Source of the DNA: Dokdonella sp.
GTDB lineage: Bacteria > Pseudomonadota > Gammaproteobacteria > Xanthomonadales > Rhodanobacteraceae
Direction of reading: 5' to 3'
DNA: 64,000 bases
NCBI RefSeq assembly: GCF_017744955.1
Contig: NZ_JAGIAG010000003.1
Location: 124,001-188,000 of the forward strand
Shown: positions 35,486 through 43,199 of the stretch, one piece after another
Position numbering within the stretch: position 1 is the first letter of the stretch
Layout of the letters: every line of letters starts with the position of its first letter
Notes under the pieces: model-generated
Database searches by the model: none
The model's input: the letters and a program-made list of their open reading frames with translations, nothing else
What the model was told of the DNA's origin: nothing
Made by a program: the position numbers and the translations under genes

Positions 35486-36637
35486 TCAGTCGAAGCCGTC
35501 GGCGAAGATCGCGTCCGCCGGCAGCGGCCGCATCAGGAAGGCGCGGCCAGGCACGCCCTCGCGGATGCCGATGCCGACGATCTCGCCGCGGTTGTTGATG
35601 TCCAGCGGGGCGGTCAGCTCGTCCCAGCGGTCGCGTTCCGCGGCGTCGGCGACCAGGGTGCGCAGCTCGTGCTTGCTGCCGTCGATCCACAGCCAGCCCT
35701 TGGTCGGCACGCCGTTGCCGTCGTAGCTGTCCTCGCCGACGACCCAGAGCTGGTCGTTGACCCCTTCGGCGACGCCCTGCGAGAAATTCGGCACGGACAG
35801 GAAGCCGAGGTCGACGATGACGCCGTCGTCGAGCCACAGGACCGGCCGCTGCTGGTTGTTCTCGCGCGTGGAGGAACCGACCACCTGGCCGGCGTTGTTG
35901 ATCGAGCGGGCTTCCGACATTGGCTTGCCGATGTGGCCGAGTTCGCGCATCTCGCCGGTCGCGCTGTCGTACACCCAGCCGACGTAGTCGAAGTTCGCGT
36001 TGTACTGCTCGCCGCAGACCAGGCCGGTCTCGCTGATGTCCTCGGCCATGCCGCCGTATCCGACCGGTGCGTCCGGCAGCCTCAGCATGGTGACGCCGCC
36101 CTCGCGCGTCCACAGGAACGGTCCGCCGTCCTGGCCGAGGATCTGGCCGACCACCTGGCCTGCCGAATTCACACCCCAGGCGTACGAGCTGATGATCGTG
36201 CCCGGCCGCGGATCGACGTCGACCATGCCGTCCTGCTCGGACCAGAAGAACGCGTGCGCCAGCGTGCCGATGCCGTTCGGCGACGGCGCCATCGAATAGC
36301 CGGCCACCTGCCCGTTCGCGCTGATCGAATAGGCGATGCCGTGGCCGTGCTCGCGATCCGGCCGCAGGGTGCCGAGATCGGTCAGCGTGCCGTCGCGCCA
36401 GAGGAACGGCAAGGTGTCCAGCTCCGGATCCTCGGCCGTGCCGACGACCTGCCCCGCGTCGTTGATCGAATGCGCGTTGGCCAGCTCGCCGCCGAAATCG
36501 CCGAGGTCGACGATCTCGTACGCCGGCGGCGGCGTCGCGCCGGACGGCCGCGGAGCGCCTGGCGCGGCGGCGAGCGAGGTGGTCAATACGCAGGCGGCGA
36601 ACGATGCCGCGCTCATCCAAACCGGTCTTGCGTCCAT
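35486..36637 (-). CDS. secreted HAF-repeat protein with terminal IFADGFD tag
   Basis: A 383-residue exported protein: signal peptide (to about residue 25, SLAAAPG), then HAF repeats beginning YEIVDLGDFGGELANAH, and IFADGFD as the very last seven residues (377-383). Repeat cores include SINDAGQVVGTAE, VNSAGQVVGQ, SINNAGQVVGSS and DINNRGEIVGIGI. The HAF part is closely similar to the second half of the gene at 33615, including shared EIVDLGDFGGELANAH and GRAFLMRPL strings. The ATG at 36637 was chosen because GGAAGAAG lies just upstream; the ATG at 36658 has none. Function is unknown. Confidence 0.82.
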   Translation of the reverse strand: MDARPVWMSAASFAACVLTTSLAAAPGAPRPSGATPPPAYEIVDLGDFGGELANAHSINDAGQVVGTAEDPELDTLPFLWRDGTLTDLGTLRPDREHGHGIAYSISANGQVAGYSMAPSPNGIGTLAHAFFWSEQDGMVDVDPRPGTIISSYAWGVNSAGQVVGQILGQDGGPFLWTREGGVTMLRLPDAPVGYGGMAEDISETGLVCGEQYNANFDYVGWVYDSATGEMRELGHIGKPMSEARSINNAGQVVGSSTRENNQQRPVLWLDDGVIVDLGFLSVPNFSQGVAEGVNDQLWVVGEDSYDGNGVPTKGWLWIDGSKHELRTLVADAAERDRWDELTAPLDINNRGEIVGIGIREGVPGRAFLMRPLPADAIFADGFD

Positions 36638-36779
36638 CGAGCTTCTTCCCGTGGTCATGAAGGAAACGCCACTGCCGCGCGGGCCGGCGCCGAACCGGCA
36701 TGCTCGACGCGCGCGGGCGCGCAGACATGAGGGATCGATGTGCGATGGATGGCCGTCGTGCTAGGAAGCCGCTACAAGC

Positions 36780-37040
36780 GTGTGAAGTCGCGCGGCGGGA
36801 GCGATTTTCTCGCGGAGATGCCGGATGTGCGGAGAAAGCGCCGGCAAGCGACATCGAACGTCGCGTCTCCAAGAGAAAATGCTCTCTTCAAACATCCGAG
36901 CCAGGCGGGCCGAATGCGTGGAAGGCGGACCGCAGAAGCGATTTCTCGCAAAGACGCAGAGGGCGCGGAGAAAGGCACCGGCAAACGGCATTTGACTCTG
37001 CGTTCTCCGCGTCTCTGCGAGAGACGCTCTTTACGAGTGC
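36780..37040. repeat. degenerate dispersed inverted repeats
   Basis: Within the 416-nt gap between the HAF gene and regulator 3 there are two imperfect inverted repeats. One joins ATTTTCTCGCGGAGATGC with GCGTCTCCAAGAGAAAAT. The other joins TCTCGCAAAGACGCAGAG with TTCTCCGCGTCTCTGCGAGA. They belong to the same CTCTGCG/CGCAGAG family as the cluster at 31720. No gene is visible here. Confidence 0.6.
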
Positions 37041-37053
37041 CCGCACCCTCGGC

Positions 37054-39474
37054 TCACAGCTGCGCCGAGCGCGCCGTGCGGATGCGCGCCGCGTTCTCCT
37101 CCGCCTTGCGCGCCGCGTCGTCCTGGCCGAGCGCGCGGAACAGGCGCGCCTGGGCGGCGGCCGCACGCACGTCGCGCTCCGCCCACATCGCGATGCGGCC
37201 GCTGACGCCGCGCGCGGTGTCGAGCTGGCTGGCCTCGATCAGGAGATCGAGGTAGGACGCGCCGACCGCGACCAGATCCTCCGGCACGTTCATCTTCTCG
37301 GCCGTGCGCATCGCCTCGGCGAACTGGCCGAGCGCCGGCTCGCGCCGCCGCTCCGCCGCGGCCTGTTCGGCGGCGGCGAGGTGGGCATAGATCGAACGCC
37401 AGTCGTCGTTCGCGGCCCACGTCTGCAGCGACTGCGTCGTGCGCGCGGCGTCGGCCGCGCGGTCGCTGCCGCGCTGCGCACGGGCCTGCAGCAGCAGGCC
37501 GCGCGTCCACGCGGACGGATCCTCGTTGCGCAGCGCCGGCACCAGCGCCGCGTCGACGCGATCCACGGCGAGCTTCGCGTCGCCGCGCTGCAAGGCCAGC
37601 CGCGCCGCCAGCAGCCGCGACCGCGCGCGCGCCAGCGCGTCCTGGTTCGGATCGGCGTCGCGATCGATGCGCTCCAGCAGCGCCTGCGTCTCGTCGAAGC
37701 GGCCGACGCCGTACAGCGCCGCCGCGCGTGCGGCGGCCAGACTCCAGCGCATGCGCAGATTGTTGGTGTTCGATTCCGGCGGCCAGAAGCGCTCGCTGGT
37801 CGCGAGCGCGGCGTCGGCGTCGAGCAGTTCGGTCTCCGCGCCGGCCTGTTGCGCGAGCGCGTAGGCGCGGCCCTCGCGCGCGCCGAGCCGCTCGAACTGG
37901 CGCACGGCGCTCTTCAGGATCGGCAAGGCGTCGGCGGGCCGATGCTGCAACTGCTGGAACTCACCGAGATTGACGTCAACCGCAGCGACGGCGAGTCCGT
38001 CGCCGACGGCTTCGAGTTCGGTGCGCGCGCGCGCCAGCTCGGCGGTGGCCTCGTCGAAGCGGCCGCGCTGCGCGAGCATCGCGCCCCGCCCGAGGCGAGC
38101 GACGCCGAGCACGTGGTGATCGTTGGCGGGCTGGCGGAGCGCGATGGCCTCCTCGTACAGCTCCAGCGCGCGATCGGATTGACCGCGGCGCGAATGCGAC
38201 ACGGCCAGCGTCATCATCGCGCGTGCGCGCAGCGCGTCGTCGCGTTCCGGCGGCAGACGGTCGAGCAAGGCGTGCAGGCGCGCCTCGACCGCCGGATAGT
38301 CGCCGGCGCGCAGCTCGATCTGCGCCATGCGCTGCTGCACCGACGGCTCCTGCTGCATCTCCGGCGGCGCGCGCGTGATCAGGTCGCGCGCCTGGTCGAG
38401 CTGGTCGGCCAGCATCGCCGCGCCCGAATGCTGCAACAGTTCCTCCAGCGCCAGCGAACGCGGCTGCGCGGAGGTCGCGTTGGCGGCGCGGCCGAGCCGC
38501 CGCAGCAAGGCGTCGGTGGCTTCGCGCGCGGCCTGGATCGCATCGCCGGCCTCCGCGTCGACGCGGAAGGAATGCTGCGCGCCGAACGCATCCAGGCGCA
38601 CCTTCCACACGCCCATTTCCTTGCGCACGCGCGGCAGCACGCGCACCGCCGCGAACTGCGCGAGGCCGGCATCGTGCAGCAGCGCCTCGCCGTCCGTCGC
38701 CGGCCGCTGCTTGAGCAGGCCGACCACGCTCTCGCTCGGCGCGGTCGGTACCGAACCGTCGCGCAGGCGATTGGCGATCAGGTCCATCAGGCCGAAGCGC
38801 AGCCAGCGCCAGTCGTCCGGCGCGTCGACTTCGGCCGGCAGCACCATCGCCGGTGCCGCGGAGGCGATCTCGACGACCGGCAGCGGCGGCGGCGCGACCG
38901 GCGATCGACGCGATGCACCGAGGAACGTCGCTGCCGCAACGGCGACGACGACGGCGGCCATGGCCAGCGGAACGGCGACACGACGACCGCGGCGTATCGT
39001 CGTCGACGGCTGTTCCGCCGTGTTCGCGCCCGCCGGTTCGATCTCGGGTCGAGACGATGCGGCGAGCGGCGACGGCTCGTCGATCACGGCGGACGCATCG
39101 CCCACATTCGCGTCCGGCGCGTCGTCCGCCGGCGTCGCGGCAATCCCCTCGTCGGATTCGACCGATTCGACCGTCGTCGCGCTGCCCCAGCGATAGCCGA
39201 AGCGCGGCACCGTGCGCACCGTGCGCTGCTCGTTGCCGGTGTCGCCGAGGCCGCGGCGGATCTTCACGACCGTGTGACTGAGCAAGGCCTCGCTGATTTC
39301 CGCACGCCCCCACACCGCCGCGATCAACTCGTCGCGGCCGACCGCACGCTCGCGATGCTCGATCAGATAGGCGAGACAGTCGAATGCGCGCGCCGGCAGC
39401 ACGACGGGTTCGCCGCCCTTGTGCAGCTCGCGGGTTGCGGGGTTGAGTACGAAATCGTCGAAACGGTAGATCAT
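37054..39474 (-). CDS. CadC-like transmembrane regulator with TPR domain (third)
   Basis: An 806-residue membrane regulator. Residues 1-97 are a winged helix (MIYRFDDFVLNPATREL ... RTVRTVPRFGYRWG). An acidic linker, one membrane helix (about 165-187) and a large extracytoplasmic region with many TPR-like helical pairs (from about 330 to the end) follow. It shares the layout of the two regulators at 22163 and 26775, but the sequence is divergent and the FlgO-like block is less clear. It lies upstream of the HAF/laminin-B genes on the same strand, separated by 416 nt of repeats, so control of those genes is possible but not shown. The start at 39474 begins directly with the winged helix. Confidence 0.85.
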   Translation of the reverse strand: MIYRFDDFVLNPATRELHKGGEPVVLPARAFDCLAYLIEHRERAVGRDELIAAVWGRAEISEALLSHTVVKIRRGLGDTGNEQRTVRTVPRFGYRWGSATTVESVESDEGIAATPADDAPDANVGDASAVIDEPSPLAASSRPEIEPAGANTAEQPSTTIRRGRRVAVPLAMAAVVVAVAAATFLGASRRSPVAPPPLPVVEIASAAPAMVLPAEVDAPDDWRWLRFGLMDLIANRLRDGSVPTAPSESVVGLLKQRPATDGEALLHDAGLAQFAAVRVLPRVRKEMGVWKVRLDAFGAQHSFRVDAEAGDAIQAAREATDALLRRLGRAANATSAQPRSLALEELLQHSGAAMLADQLDQARDLITRAPPEMQQEPSVQQRMAQIELRAGDYPAVEARLHALLDRLPPERDDALRARAMMTLAVSHSRRGQSDRALELYEEAIALRQPANDHHVLGVARLGRGAMLAQRGRFDEATAELARARTELEAVGDGLAVAAVDVNLGEFQQLQHRPADALPILKSAVRQFERLGAREGRAYALAQQAGAETELLDADAALATSERFWPPESNTNNLRMRWSLAAARAAALYGVGRFDETQALLERIDRDADPNQDALARARSRLLAARLALQRGDAKLAVDRVDAALVPALRNEDPSAWTRGLLLQARAQRGSDRAADAARTTQSLQTWAANDDWRSIYAHLAAAEQAAAERRREPALGQFAEAMRTAEKMNVPEDLVAVGASYLDLLIEASQLDTARGVSGRIAMWAERDVRAAAAQARLFRALGQDDAARKAEENAARIRTARSAQL

Positions 39475-39568
39475 CCGTCCTAGGTTAGCCGCTTGCGGAT
39501 CGCCGCGCGCGAATCCGCGCCGCAGCGAATACACTTGGACGTTCACCGCCGCCCGATCGTCGCCGCCG

Positions 39569-40249
39569 ATGAAAACTTCGCCACCGCCCGCCTTCCTGTT
39601 CGATCTCGACGGCACGCTCGTCGACAGCGTGTACGAGCACGTGCTGGCCTGGCAGGAAGCGCTCGACGCCGAAGGCATCGTGCTGTCGGTCTGGCGCATC
39701 CATCGCCGCATCGGCATGAGCGGCGGACTGATGTTGAACATCCTCGCGCGCGAAAGCGGCGTCGAGGTCGACGAGGCGCGCGCCGAACGCCTGCGCCGGC
39801 GCCACGCGGAAGCCTACAACCGCCGCTCCGCGGCGATCCGGCCGCTGCCCGGCGCGCGCGAACTGGTCGCCTGGCTCGACGCCGCGAAGCTGCCGTGGGC
39901 GATCGCCACCAGCGGGCGCATGGAAACCGCCGGTCCCGTACTGCAATCGCTCGGCGTCGACCTCGCGCGCACGCCGGTCGTCACGCGCGACCAGGTGAAG
40001 TACGCCAAGCCCGATCCGGACCTGTTCCTCGCCGCGGCCGATCGACTCGGCGTGCCGATCGAACAGGCCACGGTCGTCGGCGACGCGGTGTGGGACATGC
40101 TCGCCGCGCGCCGCGCGCGCGCGCTCGGCATCGGCCTGCTCTCCGGCGGCTATTCGACCGACGAACTCGAACGCGCCGGCGCCTATCGCGTGTTCGACGA
40201 TCCCGCCGACCTGCTCGAACACATCGACGAACTCGGCGGGCGGCGTTGA
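39569..40249 (+). CDS. HAD-superfamily phosphatase, phosphoglycolate-phosphatase-like
   Basis: A 226-residue cytoplasmic HAD hydrolase. Motif I is FDLDGTLVDS with the nucleophile D12 and acid/base D14. A helical cap (about 20-85) follows, then motif II ATSGR, motif III Lys in KYAKPDPDLF, and motif IV GDAVWDM. This arrangement fits the Gph/beta-phosphoglucomutase-like group that removes phosphate from small metabolites. The substrate cannot be fixed from the sequence. It overlaps the next gene by one base (TGATG), which suggests co-translation. Confidence 0.87.
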   Translation: MKTSPPPAFLFDLDGTLVDSVYEHVLAWQEALDAEGIVLSVWRIHRRIGMSGGLMLNILARESGVEVDEARAERLRRRHAEAYNRRSAAIRPLPGARELVAWLDAAKLPWAIATSGRMETAGPVLQSLGVDLARTPVVTRDQVKYAKPDPDLFLAAADRLGVPIEQATVVGDAVWDMLAARRARALGIGLLSGGYSTDELERAGAYRVFDDPADLLEHIDELGGRR

Positions 40250-40929
40250 TGGCGGCGGCGGAAGCGTCCGCGTCGATCCTGCGGCTGGCGCAGGTCGACC
40301 CACTCGCCGTCGGCCATCTGCGCAAGGTGTACCAGCACCCGCTCGAGCCCGACTTCGTCGTCAAGGTGATGCGCGAGGACGCGGTCGAAGCGCGCTGGGG
40401 CGCCGGCGGGCGCTGGTACAAGAAACTCGTGCGCGCGCGCCAGTACGCCGGCTACGTGCGCGAGCTGAAGGAATACATCGCCGCGCAGGCGCGCTTCGCC
40501 GCCGGCAACGCGCCGATCGCGCGCATGGTGGGACTCGCCGAAACCGATCTCGGCCTCGGCCTGGTCTCGGAAAAAGTGCGCGCCGCCGACGGCAGCCTGG
40601 CGCCGACGCTGGCCGCGCGGTACGGGCGCGAAGGCGGCTTCAGCGCGGACCTCGAACGCGACCTGGCGCAGTTCCTCGACGGCCTGCTCGCCTGCAACGT
40701 GATCGTCGGCGACATGCACGCCTGGAACATCGTGCACGGCGTGGATTCGCGCGGCGGCCCGCGCTTCGTGCTGATCGACGGCTTCGGCGAGAAGCACGTG
40801 CTGCCGCGCTCGTCGATGAGCCGCCGCCTCAATGCCTGGAATACGCGCAAGCTGTTCCGGCGCATGCGCGAGCAGCTGGTGCGGCTGGTGCCGCTCGAAA
40901 CCGAAACCTCGTCGTCGACGGGCGGGTGA
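40249..40929 (+). CDS. YrbL-family kinase-fold protein
   Basis: A 226-residue protein matching the YrbL family (PhoP-regulatory-network protein). It begins with a short strand pair (HLRKVYQHPLEPDFVVKVM), has the family stretch RARQYAGYVRELKEYIAAQ at 63-81, and carries a kinase-like catalytic loop GDMHAWNIV at 154-162 followed by VLIDGFGEK at 174-182, where D177 sits like the Asp of a DFG motif. A phosphotransfer role is inferred; no substrate is known for the family. It is coupled to the HAD gene by TGATG. Confidence 0.8.
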   Translation: MAAAEASASILRLAQVDPLAVGHLRKVYQHPLEPDFVVKVMREDAVEARWGAGGRWYKKLVRARQYAGYVRELKEYIAAQARFAAGNAPIARMVGLAETDLGLGLVSEKVRAADGSLAPTLAARYGREGGFSADLERDLAQFLDGLLACNVIVGDMHAWNIVHGVDSRGGPRFVLIDGFGEKHVLPRSSMSRRLNAWNTRKLFRRMREQLVRLVPLETETSSSTGG

Positions 40930-40935
40930 CGCACG

Positions 40936-41286
40936 ATGGAGTTCGCGCTCGCTTTCTACGCGATCTTCGCCGTCGCCGCGTGGTGCGTCGGCCTCGCCTG
41001 CGTCGTCCTGACTGGATTGGCGGCGCGCGAACTCGGCGCGAGGCCGCCGACGGCGTGGATCGTCGTCGGCCTCGCCGCGATCGCGTTCGTCTCGCCGAGC
41101 TATCTGCAGGTCGTGCCCGAGCCGAAGAACGCGTTCGTGATCTTGCCGGTCCCCGTCGTCCTTCTCGCGCAGGGACCGGCCGGACTGGCGCCACGCTGGC
41201 AGGCGAATCTGGGATTGGCCTGCATCACCTTCGCGGTCGCCTACGGCGCGAGCAGGCTGCTGCTGCGCACCGATCGCGCGGAATGA
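40936..41286 (+). CDS. small multi-pass membrane protein, unrecognised
   Basis: A 116-residue hydrophobic protein with about four predicted membrane helices (near residues 3-28, 38-58, 65-80, 90-108). I do not recognise the family. It starts 6 nt after the YrbL-like gene, so it is probably its operon partner. It converges with the ArnT-like gene, only 19 nt away. Confidence 0.65.
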   Translation: MEFALAFYAIFAVAAWCVGLACVVLTGLAARELGARPPTAWIVVGLAAIAFVSPSYLQVVPEPKNAFVILPVPVVLLAQGPAGLAPRWQANLGLACITFAVAYGASRLLLRTDRAE

Positions 41287-41305
41287 ATCGGCGCGCGGCG
41301 GCGGC

Positions 41306-43042
41306 TCACGGGTCGCCGCCGTCCTTGAACGCGTCCTCGTCCTTGCGCGTCACCGGAATGCAGTCCGGCACCACCGCGTCGATGCCGAGCAGCCACCATT
41401 CGCGGCGGTTGGCGCGGCCGACGCGCGTCGCCTTCGACTGGTCGACGCAGGTGCCCATCGCCTCGTCGAGAATGAACAGGCGGCGCTTGTCCGGCGCTTC
41501 GGCCAGCCAGTGCACGGCTTCCTCGTACTGGCGGTTCCAGCCGGCGACGAAACCGAACTCGCGCACCGGTCCGCTCGCCATCAGGAGGTTCTGCTCCTTC
41601 CACGCGACCAGGCCGATCTCGGTGTCGGGCCCGGCCATCTCGCGCGCGCGCCGCATGACGGCGGCGGCCGAGCTGGAATCGTTGAGCAGCGGATACGCCC
41701 ACACGCTCCACACGATCCACAGCGCGGCGATGCCGGCGAGCAGCGCGTGCACGCCGCGGCGCGGCCGGAACCACGCGGCGGCGAGCACGAAAGCGGCGCC
41801 GACGGTGAGGAACATGCCCCACACGGCGTGATCGAGGTCTTCCAGTTCGCGCCGCTGCAGCATGTCCTCGAAGCGCGCCGAGTGGCCGAGCGCCGCCCAC
41901 ACGCCGGCGCCGACCACCACCAGGCCGACGCCGAGCGCGATCGCGAACGCGCTGTTGCGCAACCAGCGCGAGCCGGCGAGCTGGACCAGATACGGCGCCA
42001 TCGCCAGCGCGATCATCGGCAGCGTCGGCATCAGGTAGACGTCGCGCTTGCCGGTCGGAATGCTGAAGAACACGATCGTCAGCAGGCCCCAGGCCAGCGG
42101 CAGCATGACGCGCGCCTCGCCGAGGCGCAGGTCCTTCCACCAGCGCGGCACCGCGCCGAAGTAGGCCAGCGACAGCGGGAACCAGTTGAACAGGACGATC
42201 GGCAGGTAGTACCAGACCGGTTGCGCGTGATCCCAGGACTTCGCGTAGCGGCCGGCGGTCTGGCGGAAGAACAGGTCGTCGATGTAGGCCTGGTATTCCG
42301 CGCCGCCGCGCGCCTTCGCCATCACGATCACCGACAGTCCCCAGGCGAGGATCGGCACGAGGAAGGCGAGCGCGCCGCCGAGCCAGCGCAGCGCCGAGTC
42401 GGAGGTGCGCGTGACGCCGTCCCAGCCTCTCACGCGCGCGAACAGGTACGGCGCGAACATCAGCAAGGCGAGAATGCCGACGCCCTTGGTGATGACGCCG
42501 ACGCCGGCGGCGAAACAGCCGAGCCAGTACGCGCGCCAGTTCGGCCCGCGCAGGAAGTGCACCAGCAGTCCCCAGTTGGCCAGGGTGATCCAGCCCATGA
42601 TCACCGGGTCGATCTGCGCGCGCTTGACCTGGTACATGAACTGGAACGCGAACAGCACCGCGATCGCGGCGTACAGGCCGGCGCGGTGGTTCCAGAATCT
42701 TCGTCCGAGGTCGTAGGTCAGCCCCAGGGTCAGCAGGCCGGCCAGCAGCGAGGGCAGCAGGAAGGCGATGCGCCAGTTGCGCACGACCTCGTACGCGCTC
42801 GCCTGTAGCCAGAACATCACCGGCGGCTTGTCCGAATACAGCTCGCGGCCGCGATGCGGGAACAGCCAGTCGCCCGACTCGACCATCTGCTTGGCGGTCA
42901 GCGCGAAGCGCGGCTCGTCCGAGGGCCAGGGATCGCGCAAGCCGATGCCGACGCCGAGCAGGACCAGGGCGAACAGCATGAACAGCCAGAACTCGCGGCG
43001 CTGGACGGCGGCCGGAACATCGGGCGAATCGGTGCGGTACAT
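41306..43042 (-). CDS. ArnT/PMT-family membrane glycosyltransferase
   Basis: A 578-residue inner-membrane GT-C glycosyltransferase using a polyprenyl-phosphate sugar donor. About 11-12 helices are predicted. The first periplasmic loop holds the acidic pair SDEPRFA (D42-E43) that is conserved and catalytic in the ArnT/PMT family, and YSDKPPVMFWLQ follows. A C-terminal periplasmic domain begins near residue 450. ArnT itself adds L-Ara4N to lipid A; other relatives modify different glycans, and no arn genes are nearby, so the acceptor is unknown. It is divergent from the secreted gene at 43200. Confidence 0.85.
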   Translation of the reverse strand: MYRTDSPDVPAAVQRREFWLFMLFALVLLGVGIGLRDPWPSDEPRFALTAKQMVESGDWLFPHRGRELYSDKPPVMFWLQASAYEVVRNWRIAFLLPSLLAGLLTLGLTYDLGRRFWNHRAGLYAAIAVLFAFQFMYQVKRAQIDPVIMGWITLANWGLLVHFLRGPNWRAYWLGCFAAGVGVITKGVGILALLMFAPYLFARVRGWDGVTRTSDSALRWLGGALAFLVPILAWGLSVIVMAKARGGAEYQAYIDDLFFRQTAGRYAKSWDHAQPVWYYLPIVLFNWFPLSLAYFGAVPRWWKDLRLGEARVMLPLAWGLLTIVFFSIPTGKRDVYLMPTLPMIALAMAPYLVQLAGSRWLRNSAFAIALGVGLVVVGAGVWAALGHSARFEDMLQRRELEDLDHAVWGMFLTVGAAFVLAAAWFRPRRGVHALLAGIAALWIVWSVWAYPLLNDSSSAAAVMRRAREMAGPDTEIGLVAWKEQNLLMASGPVREFGFVAGWNRQYEEAVHWLAEAPDKRRLFILDEAMGTCVDQSKATRVGRANRREWWLLGIDAVVPDCIPVTRKDEDAFKDGGDP

Positions 43043-43069
43043 GGCGATCGGCGCGTGAGGCGGGCGCGC

Positions 43070-43097
43070 ATAGTACCAGCCTGGACATTTCGGCCAA
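43070..43097 (-). promoter_or_regulatory. candidate promoter of the ArnT-like gene
   Basis: On the minus strand TTGGCC (43092-43097) and TACTAT (43070-43075) are separated by 16 bp, about 30 nt before the start at 43042. Each hexamer matches the consensus at four of six positions. Confidence 0.35.
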
Positions 43098-43199
43098 TTT
43101 GATCAGTCGATCGTACGCCCGGGGACGTATGGAACCCTGGTCTTTTCGACGGAGCTACGTCACGCTCGGCTTTCGAATCCTGACTTCCGGGGGAAGTCC

